Assembly: GCF_003864255.1 (NCBI RefSeq)
Contig: NZ_QWEZ01000001.1
Location: 434,001-498,000, forward strand
Direction: 5' to 3'
Source of the DNA: Aestuariirhabdus litorea
GTDB lineage: Bacteria > Pseudomonadota > Gammaproteobacteria > Pseudomonadales > Aestuariirhabdaceae
DNA: 64,000 bases
Shown here: positions 23,481-32,324 of the stretch, in pieces
Position numbering within the stretch: the first letter of the stretch is position 1
How the letters are laid out: each line of letters begins with the position of its first letter
The notes under the pieces: generated by a model
The model's database searches: none
What the model was told of the DNA's origin: nothing
The model's input: the letters and a program-made list of their open reading frames with translations, nothing else
Position numbers and translations under genes: made by a program

Positions 23481-26351
23481 TTACGCCGGCAGAATTCGAC
23501 AGAGACTCACCTTGGACTCCTGCATCTGTGTCACAGAGTCGTAGCCGTAAGTCATCGCGGTGTTAGCGGATTCGCCCAGTACGTAAGGGTCGGCACCCTC
23601 AGGGTACTTGCTGCGCAGGTCCTTGCCTTCGAGCACACCACCGAAGTGGAATGGCAGGAAAGCAACTCCGCGTTCGACGCGACGGGTCACAAGGGCTTTC
23701 ACCTTGATCTTGGCGCCTTCCGGAGTCTCTACCCACATATCCTGTCCGTCACGGATGCCGGCATCGTTGGCATCGGCCGGATGGATCTCGGCGAACATCT
23801 CCTGCTGCAGCTCAGCCAGCCAGGGGTTGGAGCGGGTCTCGTCACCACCACCCTCGTACTCCACCAGACGGCCGGAGGTGAGGGTAACCGGGAACTGCTG
23901 GGTGAAGTCCTTGTCCTGGATCGACTTGTAGAGGGTCGGCAGGCGGTAATGGGACTTGCGGTCATCGTAGGTGGGATACTTCTCCACCAGATCGCGACGG
24001 CTGGTGTACAGCGGCTCACGGTGGACCGGCACCTTGTCGGGGAAGGTCCAGACCACGGCACGGGCCTTGGCGTTACCGAAGGGGGCGCAACCGTGCTTGA
24101 TGGCAACACGCTGGATACCGCCGGAGAGGTCGGTCTTCCAGTTCTTGCCTTCGGCGGCGGCCTTCTCCTCGGCGGTCAGGTCATCCCACCAGCCCAGCTG
24201 CTTAAGCAGCTTGTCGGAGAACTCGGGGTGTCCATCCTTGATATCGGAGCCGACGTTGTGCGAGCCGTTGGCCAGCAGGCTGACCCCATCGCGCTCGACG
24301 CCGAAACGGGCGCGGAAGGTGAGACCACCCTCGGCCACGGTCTTGCTGTTATCGTACAGCAGTGGCGTACCCGGGTGCTTCTGCTCGGGGGTTCCCCAGC
24401 AGGGCCAGGGCATGCCGTAGAAATCGCCATCGGCGGGACCGCCCTCGGCCTTGAGGGTGTCGAAGTCGAAGGTGTGCCAGTTCAACTGGTGTTCCTTCAG
24501 ACGCTCGGGGCTCTGGCCGGTGTAGCCGATGGTCCACATACCCTTGTTGAACTCGCGGGTGATGTCTTCCACCAGCGGCTCCTCGCCGTTCACCTTGATG
24601 TGCTTGCACAGTTCGTTCTCGAAGCCGAACTTCTTGGCAAACTTGTACATGATGGTGTGGTCGGGCAGTGACTCGAACAACGGCTCGATCACCTTGTCAC
24701 GCCACTGCAGCGAGCGGTTGGAGGCGGTCACGGAACCGTAGGTTTCGAACTGGGTCGAAGCCGGCAGCAGGTAGATACCGTCCTGACGGTCGGGAAGGAT
24801 CGCGCTGACGGTCGGATAGGGGTCGATGATGACCATCATATCCAGCTTCTCCATCGCCTTCTTCTGCTCCAGTCCCCGGGTCTGGCTGTTGGGGGCGTGG
24901 CCCCAGAACACCATAGCCCGCAGGTTGTCGTTCTGGGCGATATTGGCCTTGTCCTCCAGTACCCCATCGATCCAGCGGGAGACAGGAATACCGGCGGTGT
25001 TCATCGGGAACTTGGGCTTCTCGGCGGTACCTTCGTAGGCCTTGCGGTTGTCGAAACGACCCTTGACCCACTCGTAATCCAGGTCCCACACCTTGCTCCA
25101 GTGCTTCCAGGCACCGGCGGAGAGGGCGTAGTAGCCGGGCAGCGAGTGCGACAGCACGCACATATCGGTGGCGCCCTGCACGTTGTCGTGACCGCGGAAG
25201 ATGTTGGCTCCGCCGCCGGACACGCCCATGTTGCCCAGGGCCAGCTGCAGGATGCAGTAGGCGCGGGTGTTGTTGTTACCGATGGTGTGCTGGGTACCAC
25301 CCATGCACCAGACGATGGTGCCGGGCTTGTGCTCGGCCAGGGTCTGGGCAACGCGGCGCATCTGCTCTTCGCTGACGCCGGTGATGTTCTCTACCTCGGC
25401 GGGGGTGAACTTCTTCACCTCCTCACGCACCTCGTCCATGCCGTAGACGCGCTGCTCGATAAAGGTCTTGTCTTCCCAGCCGTTCTCAAAGATGTGCCAC
25501 AGCAGGCCGTGGATGAAGGGAACGTCGGTACCGGGACGGATCCGCACGTACTCGGTGGATTTGGCCGCGGTACGGGTAAAGCGGGGATCGACCACAATCA
25601 CCTTCGCCTTGTTGCGCTCCTTGGCGTGCAGGATATGCTGCATGGCCACCGGGTGCGCCTCGGCGGGGTTGGACCCGATCAGGATCATCGCCTTGGAGTG
25701 GTGCATATCGTTAAAGGAGTTGGTCATCGCACCGTAGCCCCAGGTGTTGGCCACACCGGCTACCGTGGTGGAGTGACAGATACGCGCCTGGTGATCCACG
25801 TTGTTGGTGCCCCACAGGGCAGCAAACTTGCGGAACAGGTAGGCCTGCTCGTTGCTGTACTTGGCGGAGCCGAGCCAGTAGACGGAATCGGGACCGCTCT
25901 CTTCGCGGATCTTCATCATCTTGGCGGTGATTTCGTCCATCGCCTCGTCCCAGGAGACGCGCTGCCACTTGCCGCCGACCAGTTTCATCGGGTACTTCAG
26001 GCGACGCTCGCCGTGGCCGTGCTCCCGTACGGAGGCACCCTTGGCGCAGTGGGCGCCGCGGTTGAAGGGATGGTCGAAAGCCGGCTCCTGGCCGGTCCAT
26101 ACCCCCTCCTGAACCTCGGCATAAATGCCGCAGCCGACGGAGCAGTGGGTGCAGATGGTGCGCTTGGTTTCAACCGGCTTGTTGCTCATGCTGGCGGCCT
26201 CGGCCTTCTGCATCATGCCGGGGCTCAGCAGTTGGCTGGCCGCCAATCCACCGGCCGCAACGCCACTGGCGCTGAGGAAGGAGCGGCGGCTGATGCCGCC
26301 GGCCTTGGCCTGGTCCTGCCCGCTTGAGGGGCTTACTTTGGTCAATTTCAT
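23481..26351 (-). CDS. fdhA: Formate dehydrogenase catalytic subunit, Mo/W-bis-MGD, cysteine type
   Basis: The 956-residue protein oxidises formate to CO2 in the periplasm. SRRSFLSASGVAAGGLAA near residue 21 is a twin-arginine export signal. CTHCSVGC (67-74) and Cys102 bind one [4Fe-4S] cluster. The metal ligand is Cys192 in ARICHSTTVAGVANTWGYG, the position of Sec196 in E. coli FdnG, so no selenocysteine is needed. GAMTNSFNDM and GSNPAEAHPVAMQHI are molybdopterin-binding segments. Genes for a Tat-signal peptide, chaperone and Fe-S protein lie just upstream in the operon. Confidence 0.96.
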   Translation of the reverse strand: MKLTKVSPSSGQDQAKAGGISRRSFLSASGVAAGGLAASQLLSPGMMQKAEAASMSNKPVETKRTICTHCSVGCGIYAEVQEGVWTGQEPAFDHPFNRGAHCAKGASVREHGHGERRLKYPMKLVGGKWQRVSWDEAMDEITAKMMKIREESGPDSVYWLGSAKYSNEQAYLFRKFAALWGTNNVDHQARICHSTTVAGVANTWGYGAMTNSFNDMHHSKAMILIGSNPAEAHPVAMQHILHAKERNKAKVIVVDPRFTRTAAKSTEYVRIRPGTDVPFIHGLLWHIFENGWEDKTFIEQRVYGMDEVREEVKKFTPAEVENITGVSEEQMRRVAQTLAEHKPGTIVWCMGGTQHTIGNNNTRAYCILQLALGNMGVSGGGANIFRGHDNVQGATDMCVLSHSLPGYYALSAGAWKHWSKVWDLDYEWVKGRFDNRKAYEGTAEKPKFPMNTAGIPVSRWIDGVLEDKANIAQNDNLRAMVFWGHAPNSQTRGLEQKKAMEKLDMMVIIDPYPTVSAILPDRQDGIYLLPASTQFETYGSVTASNRSLQWRDKVIEPLFESLPDHTIMYKFAKKFGFENELCKHIKVNGEEPLVEDITREFNKGMWTIGYTGQSPERLKEHQLNWHTFDFDTLKAEGGPADGDFYGMPWPCWGTPEQKHPGTPLLYDNSKTVAEGGLTFRARFGVERDGVSLLANGSHNVGSDIKDGHPEFSDKLLKQLGWWDDLTAEEKAAAEGKNWKTDLSGGIQRVAIKHGCAPFGNAKARAVVWTFPDKVPVHREPLYTSRRDLVEKYPTYDDRKSHYRLPTLYKSIQDKDFTQQFPVTLTSGRLVEYEGGGDETRSNPWLAELQQEMFAEIHPADANDAGIRDGQDMWVETPEGAKIKVKALVTRRVERGVAFLPFHFGGVLEGKDLRSKYPEGADPYVLGESANTAMTYGYDSVTQMQESKVSLCRILPA

Positions 26352-26398
26352 TAGGATGTTGCCTCGTGTTAATCCGTGATCAGAACCCGATACGCCGC

Positions 26399-26599
26399 CT
26401 AGATACGGGCGGTGTCGTAGTAGGCCTTGACGTGATCTGACTTGCGATAACGTCCTGACTGCTGCTTTTCAAGCGGTTGCTCTGCAGCGGCTGCGGTGCC
26501 TGAGGCTCCGACAACAGCGGCAGCACTACCGGCGACGGCAACACCTTTCAGAAACTCGCGTCTCTGAAGTTGCTCCTGGCTCAGTGGTTTCTTGCTCAT
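26399..26599 (-). CDS. Small Tat-signal formate dehydrogenase protein (FdhX type)
   Basis: The 66-residue peptide has LQRREFLKGVAVAGSAAAVV, a twin-arginine signal that takes up half the protein. A short mature tail ends in YRKSDHVKAYYDTARI. Proteins of this kind (formate-dehydrogenase-region Tat target) regularly precede FDH3 catalytic subunits; the role is unproven and may be assembly or membrane docking. It lies 47 bases before fdhA with a GGGGAGAGC ribosome site. Confidence 0.85.
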   Translation of the reverse strand: MSKKPLSQEQLQRREFLKGVAVAGSAAAVVGASGTAAAAEQPLEKQQSGRYRKSDHVKAYYDTARI

Positions 26600-26624
26600 C
26601 GTGCTCTCCCCTTCGGGTTTGTCG

Positions 26625-27254
26625 TTATTGTGGTTGATTAAAACGGTTGATTTCAGTTTGCATCAGTGCTTCACCCAGCTGCCCTACGGCAATATAGAAG
26701 CTGGCATTGTTGGCGTTCTGCAGGTCTTCAAAGAAGCGTAGTATCCATCCCTGAATATGGGAGCGGAAAAAACGCTGTTGTTGTTCGTTTGAGTGCTCTT
26801 GCACCAGATAGGCCATCACTTCGCAGAGGGCGGCGACATGGTCTTCGGGCTCGTGGGTCTGCTGCTGGCGTTCAAACCCGAGCTCGGCCAGGTCCTGGCG
26901 CAACTTGATCAGCGGCTTCTCCATCATGAACCCGGTCTGGTACCAGGAGCCGAAGGGCAGCAGTTCGCCCCGGCCGATACCGATAAAGAGGCTCTGGTAT
27001 TCCTGGCTCACGCTGGAGGCCTGGCTGTGGGACGCACTCTGCTGCAGGGTGCTGTAGGCATGTTCGATGGGGCTGCGGGCGCTGTCGATCTCGATTCCCG
27101 CCAACAGGTTCAAAAGCTCCTGGGAGGCGGGGGCTCGCAGCAGGGCGCCGAGCAGGGCATAGCCTTCGGCGCGCAGGCTGTCCTCGGCGCTCAGTGCCGG
27201 GGGCTGGGTGGTGGGCTCCAGGGCGCCGTCGGTGGTGATGATCTCAGCGCTCAT
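26625..27254 (-). CDS. TorD/DmsD-family molybdoenzyme chaperone
   Basis: The 209-residue all-helical protein carries the TorD-type segments EYQSLFIGIGRGELLPFGSWY, GFMMEKPLIKLRQDLAELG and EPEDHVAALCEVMAYLV. Such chaperones bind the Tat signal and guide cofactor insertion into their partner; here the partner is very likely FdhA. Its ATG overlaps the TGA of the upstream 4Fe-4S gene (ATGA), so the two are translationally coupled. Confidence 0.9.
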   Translation of the reverse strand: MSAEIITTDGALEPTTQPPALSAEDSLRAEGYALLGALLRAPASQELLNLLAGIEIDSARSPIEHAYSTLQQSASHSQASSVSQEYQSLFIGIGRGELLPFGSWYQTGFMMEKPLIKLRQDLAELGFERQQQTHEPEDHVAALCEVMAYLVQEHSNEQQQRFFRSHIQGWILRFFEDLQNANNASFYIAVGQLGEALMQTEINRFNQPQ

Positions 27255-28864
27255 GGCAGTAACTCCGAATCCTGTTTCATTAAGGCTTTAACCCGGCAAT
27301 CGCCGCAGCGCTCCAGCAGCTGGGCGTTGCTGCCCTGGAACATGGGGCTGTCGGCGAGCTTGAGCTGCATCTTGCGGAACAGGCTCTGGGTGGCGAAGGG
27401 GGTGCCGCAGTCGACGCAGCACAGCGGGCTGTCCTCGTGCAGGGTCTGCTGGCTCTTGCGTGCGCTACGGTCGAGCTGGTAGCCGCTGCGCAGCTCCAGT
27501 ACCTGCTCGGGGCAGGCGCTCACGCAGAGGTTGCACTGCACACAGTTGTGCTGGGTGAAGCGCAGGCGGGGTTCGTCGCCACCGGATTGCAGGGCCTGGG
27601 TCGGGCAGACGCCGGCGCAGGACATGCAAAGGGTGCAGTTATCACTGTCGATATTAAGGCCGCCCATCGGAAAACCGCTGGGCATGGCCAGCTCTGTGGC
27701 GGGCTGGGCGTTGGCCTGGGCCAGTTGGTCGATGGCCTGGTAGAGGGCCTCGCGACGCTTGTTATCGGGCAGGTAGGCGGCGCTCGACAGCGGTGCCAGC
27801 GGCTGGGCCAGCAGGCGGGGCAGAGACTCACCGTCGTGCTGCTCCACCAGGGTGATGCGTGGCTCCTCGATCCCCAGTCCACGCAGCAGGGCCCCGGCAT
27901 AACCCAGTTGGGTGTTGAGGGCGTTGCGGGCGGTTTCGGGGTAGTCGGTCGGCGCGATGATCACCACCTGGGGAGCGCCCCAGGCCAGCGCGCTAAACCA
28001 AGTTTCGAGTCCGGCACAGTTGATCTCTTCCAGCTCCAGGGTGACCCGCGGCTCGGGGACTGTGGCCAGCAGGGCGGTCCCCTGGGCATCGTGAATCACC
28101 AGGGGGCTCGGTTGTCCGGCCTGCTGCAGCTGGTCACGTAGTTGCTGCAACAGCTGTTGGGGCGGGCTCTCCAGCAACTCGATGGCACCGGTGGGGCAGG
28201 CACTGGCGCAACCGCCGACACCGTGGCAGAGGTGGTGGTCCACCTCGATCTGGCCACTCGGGGCGCTGATGGCGTCGGCCGGGCACACCTCCAGGCAGCG
28301 GGTACAGCCGATGATGCCGCTGTTGCTGTGGGCGCAGAGGTCGCTGTTGACTCGCAGGTAAACGGGTTTGCTGAACTCGCCGACCAGTTGGGGAAGCTCC
28401 TCCAGGGCTCGCTCCAGGCTGGCCTGGTCCGGGCAGTGAAAGTAGCCGGCGGGGGGCTTTTCGCTCGCCAGCTGGGGGGTACGCCCCAGATCAAGCAGCA
28501 GGTCGAAGGCCTTCAGCTGGCTGAGGCTGGCCAGGGAGTTGCCGGTCAGGCCGCCGGGCAGTGAGACCTGTGCGTCAAAATGACCCAGGTAACCCCCGAC
28601 GGACTGCAGTTTGTGATGGTGGATCGGGGCCTTGATCACAAGGCCTGCCGCACGTTCCATGTCGGCGTCGAGGCTGGCGGGCATCGCTTCGCTGATCAGC
28701 AGGGTACAGTGCAGGGCGCCCTCCAGCTCAGCCGCCGCCAGGCGGGCACGGTGCTCGGGCCCCAGGATCAGGAGCTGGCCAGAGCTCCGGTAGGTGATAC
28801 TGCTGGTTGCAGGTTCAAATTGATGGGCAACTGAACCCTTGGGTTGGTGGATAACTGCAGTCAT
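27251..28864 (-). CDS. Multi-cluster 4Fe-4S ferredoxin-type protein of the fdh locus
   Basis: The 537-residue cytoplasmic protein has four ferredoxin motifs in two pairs: CTRCLEVCP (187-195) and CHGVGGCASACP (213-224), then CTLCMSCAGVCP (410-421) and CVQCNLCVSACP (441-452). A C-terminal zinc-ribbon-like set (CCVDC...CGDC, 482-523) follows. A Rossmann-like region lies between the pairs. It is a standard companion of FDH3 operons; electron delivery or cofactor maturation are the likely roles, neither shown. The ATG lies 186 bases after the DUF3306 gene, so a separate promoter is possible, though none is obvious. Confidence 0.82.
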   Translation of the reverse strand: MTAVIHQPKGSVAHQFEPATSSITYRSSGQLLILGPEHRARLAAAELEGALHCTLLISEAMPASLDADMERAAGLVIKAPIHHHKLQSVGGYLGHFDAQVSLPGGLTGNSLASLSQLKAFDLLLDLGRTPQLASEKPPAGYFHCPDQASLERALEELPQLVGEFSKPVYLRVNSDLCAHSNSGIIGCTRCLEVCPADAISAPSGQIEVDHHLCHGVGGCASACPTGAIELLESPPQQLLQQLRDQLQQAGQPSPLVIHDAQGTALLATVPEPRVTLELEEINCAGLETWFSALAWGAPQVVIIAPTDYPETARNALNTQLGYAGALLRGLGIEEPRITLVEQHDGESLPRLLAQPLAPLSSAAYLPDNKRREALYQAIDQLAQANAQPATELAMPSGFPMGGLNIDSDNCTLCMSCAGVCPTQALQSGGDEPRLRFTQHNCVQCNLCVSACPEQVLELRSGYQLDRSARKSQQTLHEDSPLCCVDCGTPFATQSLFRKMQLKLADSPMFQGSNAQLLERCGDCRVKALMKQDSELLP

Positions 28865-29050
28865 AGATCCTCGTCAGGCTGGTTAGAAGGCGCGCGCTTC
28901 TCTTTATATTTCGAATGGTTTGCCAGCCCGGCCTATCTATAGCAAATCCGGAACCGGCTCTGTGGGGATAAAAGTCCCGTTAAATCCTAAAGTGTCTGAA
29001 GATTATCGGGTTTCGTTGTTGGCTTTGCATACTTTTGTCCTCTCTGGTCA

Positions 29051-29689
29051 CTAATGCCCGTTTGGGGCGGGGGGGTGGGACGGGTCCCGGGTGGAGGTGT
29101 TGTCGACAGCCTTCGGGGTGGTCTCCGATTGAGCGGGCACCGGCGGCGGCTCCACGGCGGCTTCAGAACCGCTCTCCAGCGCCTCGGGCGGATCGCTCTC
29201 GAGCGCTTCAGGTCCATCGCTTGCCTCAGTTGCTTCAGTCGTCGCTTCATCCGCTTCCTCTTCCTTTTCCGCTTGGCGCGGATGGGTGTTGTCGGGGTCG
29301 CGGTTGATCCACTGCTTCAGGTGTTCGCTGATGGTGTCGCCGAGGGGCTCGAAGACGCTGAAGTCATCGTCGTAATCGTCGAGCTTGTCGGTGATATTGA
29401 AATGAGCCTGGTGAAACAGCTGCTTGAGGGCCTTGCGCCGTAGCTCCTCGCTGACCCCTTCGCTGAGAAAGTCGGCGTAGCTGTCGTCACCCTGGAGGCT
29501 GGAGAGCTCCGGCATGTCGGCGTCGGTCTTGGGGGGCGGTGGCGGTTCGGCCGCCTCGGCAGTGGCTGTGGGCTCGTCGGTGGCGGGCAGCTGATCCTCT
29601 GCCTGCGGCGGGAGGTCGGTCTCCTGCGCTTGCAGTTTGCGCCGGCTCCAGCGACGGGCAAAGCCCTCGTTGTCGCGATCATCACTCAT
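29051..29689 (-). CDS. DUF3306 protein
   Basis: The 212-residue protein opens with GFARRWSRRKLQAQE and has LSSLQGDDSYADFLSEGVSEELRRKALKQLFHQAHFNITDKLDDYDDDF, the conserved DUF3306 core. The rest is acidic and Pro/Ala/Glu-rich, probably disordered. DUF3305 and DUF3306 proteins occur together beside FDH3 genes and are presumed biogenesis factors. Its ATG overlaps the DUF3305 stop codon by four bases. Confidence 0.88.
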   Translation of the reverse strand: MSDDRDNEGFARRWSRRKLQAQETDLPPQAEDQLPATDEPTATAEAAEPPPPPKTDADMPELSSLQGDDSYADFLSEGVSEELRRKALKQLFHQAHFNITDKLDDYDDDFSVFEPLGDTISEHLKQWINRDPDNTHPRQAEKEEEADEATTEATEASDGPEALESDPPEALESGSEAAVEPPPVPAQSETTPKAVDNTSTRDPSHPPAPNGH

Positions 29690-30288
29690 CGCGGACCCTC
29701 CGCATCGCGGTTAAAGCGGCTCTGTCCGCCGGCTTCGGTGGAGGGGGCTTCTTGCCGGTCGCCGCCTTTACCCTTGCCGCCCTTGCCGCGCAGGCGGCGC
29801 TTGCCGGAGTTGCTCTCATCCTCGCCATGGCGCGCCATAAAGGCTTCGATCCAGCACTGGATCGCCACCGGCATGGGGGCCGAGAAAACATCCTCTTCGC
29901 CGCCGTCCATATAGGAGGCGGCCAGATCCTGGCTGGCGCTGATAAAGCGGGGAAGCAGGGTCTCATCATCGTCGGCCAGCTCATCGATGTCGCACATAAC
30001 AAAGAGCTTGGGGGCGCGGGAGCTGAGGTTCATGCGGTAGGCGGCGCGCTCATCCCGGTGCAGTTGTAGTTGCAGGGTGGCGCAGGTGGTGGCGTTGACC
30101 GGTGAGGCGTCGGCCGGGTGCAACTCGCACGACCAGCTGGCGGTGAGCCAGGGGCCAACCTGGCGTTCGCTGCGGATCATCGCCACCTTGAGGGGGTAGA
30201 TCTCATCGGTTGGGGAGGGCTGTGGTTGCACGGGGTTCTCCTGCTGGATAAGGGGATTGACGGCTGGATATCCCGTTTGAGCATGCAA
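29686..30288 (-). CDS. DUF3305 protein
   Basis: The 200-residue product contains YPLKVAMIRSERQVGPWLTASW and RDERAAYRMNLSSRAPKLFV plus PMPVAIQCWIEAFMARHGE, the DUF3305 pattern. A basic Gly/Lys-rich tail ends the protein. It is the first gene of the minus-strand fdh operon and is divergent from fdhD. The ATG at 30288 has AGGAA 12 bases upstream, a loose fit; starting further in at a later codon is possible. Confidence 0.82.
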   Translation of the reverse strand: MHAQTGYPAVNPLIQQENPVQPQPSPTDEIYPLKVAMIRSERQVGPWLTASWSCELHPADASPVNATTCATLQLQLHRDERAAYRMNLSSRAPKLFVMCDIDELADDDETLLPRFISASQDLAASYMDGGEEDVFSAPMPVAIQCWIEAFMARHGEDESNSGKRRLRGKGGKGKGGDRQEAPSTEAGGQSRFNRDAEGPR

Positions 30289-30370
30289 AGGATGTTCCTG
30301 AAAAAATCACCCAATAGTGGAGAGGGGGTTGGGACGTTTTGGGGCAGGGGGCATCGTTTTTGTGGGTAGG

Positions 30371-30387
30371 TGGGTCATATTGACCCA
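30371..30387. promoter_or_regulatory. Palindromic operator candidate in the DUF3305-fdhD intergenic region
   Basis: TGGGTCATATTGACCCA is a near-perfect palindrome (7-base arms, three-base centre). It is centred about 65 bases before the predicted start of fdhD transcription. The same motif, slightly imperfect, recurs at 33909-33924 before the gene of the sigma-54 activator. It is the best candidate for that activator's binding site. Confidence 0.6.
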
Positions 30388-30418
30388 GTTTTGTGGCCCG
30401 AATGAGCCCCTTCGGGCA

Positions 30419-30434
30419 GGGTACGTTTTTTGCT
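30419..30434 (+). promoter_or_regulatory. Sigma-54 promoter for fdhD
   Basis: GGGTACG, four bases, then TTGCT match the -24/-12 consensus (TGGCACG-N4-TTGCW) with correct GG-N10-GC spacing. The start codon is 60 bases further on. An activator gene of the NtrC class lies 2 kb away. Confidence 0.6.
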
Positions 30435-30493
30435 GTTACCAGGCTAAGAGAGGGGTTATCCCCTGACCAGACCAGCCCGGAGCAACCCCTGCC

Positions 30494-31366
30494 ATGAATG
30501 CGAAACCGCCCTACCGTCCACGCATGAGCCAGTCGGGCCTTGAGGCCACTCATCGAATCCTTGCCCTTGATGAGCAGGGGGCGGAGCGGGAGATCCATAT
30601 TGCCGGTGAGCGGGCATTGACGATCTACATCGACAAGGTAGAGCTGCTGACCCTGATGACCATGGGGCGCCGTCCCGAGGAGCTGGTGCTGGGCTACCTG
30701 TTGAACCAGGGCATTATCGAGCGCCTGGAGCAGGTGCGTACCATCCAGGTTGAGTGGGATGTGGAGGCGGCCGCGGTGGTGACCGATGGGTCCATCGAGG
30801 GGTGGCAGGAGCGGCTGGGACGCAAGACGGTGACCACCGGCTGCGGGCAGGGCACCGTGTTTGCCAGCATGATGGACCGGTTTGACGCCATCCAGCTGGC
30901 ATCCCATCGTTACACGCAGTCGATGATCTACGGATTGCTGGACTCCCTTGCCCGCCACAACGAGATCTATCGCCAGGCCGGTGCAGTGCATGGTTGCGCG
31001 CTGTGCCGGGGCACAGAAGTGATCGATTTTGTCGAGGATGTGGGGCGCCACAACGCGGTCGATACCCTGGCCGGTCGCATGCTGCTCGACGGTCTTACGG
31101 GGGAGGAGTTGATCTTTTACACCACCGGCCGCCTGACCTCGGAGATGGTGATCAAGGTGGCGCAGATGGGGATTCCCCTGTTGCTGTCGCGCTCCGGGCT
31201 GACCCAGATGGGGCTGGAGATGGCGCAGCGGGTGGGGCTTACCATGATCGGCCGGGCCAAGGGGAAGCACTTTCTGGTGTTCAATGGCCAGCAGGCGATC
31301 GAGTTTGACCAGCGCCCCGAGGATCGCCACCCGCGGGCGGGGCGTACGCACAGGGAGGAGGGATGA
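30494..31366 (+). CDS. fdhD: Formate dehydrogenase accessory sulfurtransferase
   Basis: The 290-residue protein passes sulfur from a cysteine desulfurase to the Mo-bis-MGD cofactor so that FdhA becomes active. Conserved segments are MGRRPEELVLGYLLNQGII, VTTGCGQGTVF with the loop Cys, GAVHGCALC, VEDVGRHNAVDTLAG and LIFYTTGRLTSEMVIK. The loop has a single Cys rather than the CxxC of E. coli. GCCCGGAGCAACCCCTGCC precedes the ATG, giving only a weak ribosome site. It overlaps the next gene by four bases. Confidence 0.95.
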   Translation: MNAKPPYRPRMSQSGLEATHRILALDEQGAEREIHIAGERALTIYIDKVELLTLMTMGRRPEELVLGYLLNQGIIERLEQVRTIQVEWDVEAAAVVTDGSIEGWQERLGRKTVTTGCGQGTVFASMMDRFDAIQLASHRYTQSMIYGLLDSLARHNEIYRQAGAVHGCALCRGTEVIDFVEDVGRHNAVDTLAGRMLLDGLTGEELIFYTTGRLTSEMVIKVAQMGIPLLLSRSGLTQMGLEMAQRVGLTMIGRAKGKHFLVFNGQQAIEFDQRPEDRHPRAGRTHREEG

Positions 31367-32298
31367 TGCCGCAACAACAGGGGCAGCTGGTGGCCGAGCG
31401 GCCGGGGGAGCGCGGCGGAGGCGAGTTCCTCAATATCAAACAGGTGGCGGATTTTCTGCAGCTCAATGAGAAGAAGATCTACTCCATGGTCAGCGAGGGG
31501 GTGATCCCGGCCACCAAGATCACCGGCAAGTGGTTGTTTCCCAAGCGGCTGGTAGAGCGCTGGCTGCTGGAGTCCTGCCATGGTGGGGTGCTCGCCGACC
31601 GCCTGCTGGTGGTGGGCAGTGGCGACCTGCTGTTGCAACAGGCGTTGTCGCGCCAGCAGAGGGATATGCAGGATGCGGGTCTGGTCTCCATGTCGGTCAC
31701 CGGTACTCGCCTCGGGCTGGCGATGCTCGACCGTGGTCGTGCCGACCTCTGCGTGATGCATTGGGGGCCCGCCGTCGAGAGTCGGGTGCGCCACCCGGCG
31801 CTGTTGCAACGCTACCGCAATTTCCGCCAGTGGGCCATGGTGCGCCTGTTTGAGCGCGAGGTGGGGATCGCCGCCAGGCCGGGTGTGGAACCCACTTCCG
31901 CAGCTGCCTGTCTCGGTCGCGGTAGCCGTTGGGCGCTGCGCCAGGGGGGCTCCGGGGCGCGTCGCCTGTTTGACGAGCAGATGGCGATTCACCACCGCTC
32001 CCTGGATGAGCTGGAGGTGGGGGAGGCGGCGCTTAGCGAGTGGGAGGTGGCGGTTCAGCTCAACGAGGGGCGGGCCGATTACGGAATTCTATCCCGCGCC
32101 TGCGCCCGCCAGCTGGATCTGCCCTTTCTGTCGCTCGGTAGCGAGGCGCTGGATATGGTGGTGCCCCAGCCGATCTATTTCCGTGTGCTGGTGCAGCAGA
32201 TGATGGCGCAGTTCCGCACCCAGCCCCTGCAGCAGCAGGCGGCCTATTACGGGGGCTATGACCTGGGCCGTTGTGGGGAGATTCTGTGGACCCCCTGA
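31363..32298 (+). CDS. HTH regulator with PBP-like (molybdate/tungstate-type) domain
   Basis: The 311-residue protein has an excisionase/MerR-like helix-turn-helix (FLNIKQVADFLQLNEKKIYSMVSEGVIPATKITGKWLFPK, residues ~22-65). A periplasmic-binding-protein-like domain of PF12727 type follows (LVVGSGDLLLQQAL, SVTGTRLGLAMLDRGRADLCVMHW, VQLNEGRADYGILSRACARQLDLPFL). Such proteins sense a small ligand, often an oxyanion. Coupling to fdhD by overlap and a strong GGGAGGAGGG site suggests that it links Mo or W supply to formate dehydrogenase expression; this is an inference. Confidence 0.85.
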   Translation: MMPQQQGQLVAERPGERGGGEFLNIKQVADFLQLNEKKIYSMVSEGVIPATKITGKWLFPKRLVERWLLESCHGGVLADRLLVVGSGDLLLQQALSRQQRDMQDAGLVSMSVTGTRLGLAMLDRGRADLCVMHWGPAVESRVRHPALLQRYRNFRQWAMVRLFEREVGIAARPGVEPTSAAACLGRGSRWALRQGGSGARRLFDEQMAIHHRSLDELEVGEAALSEWEVAVQLNEGRADYGILSRACARQLDLPFLSLGSEALDMVVPQPIYFRVLVQQMMAQFRTQPLQQQAAYYGGYDLGRCGEILWTP

Positions 32299-32324
32299 TG
32301 TTCGCGGGAAATTAGCGGCCGGCG

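Noticed and set aside
23481-26351. Selenocysteine-containing formate dehydrogenase
   Set aside because: The catalytic position is encoded as Cys (ARICHSTTV) and there is no in-frame TGA, so selenocysteine decoding is not needed.
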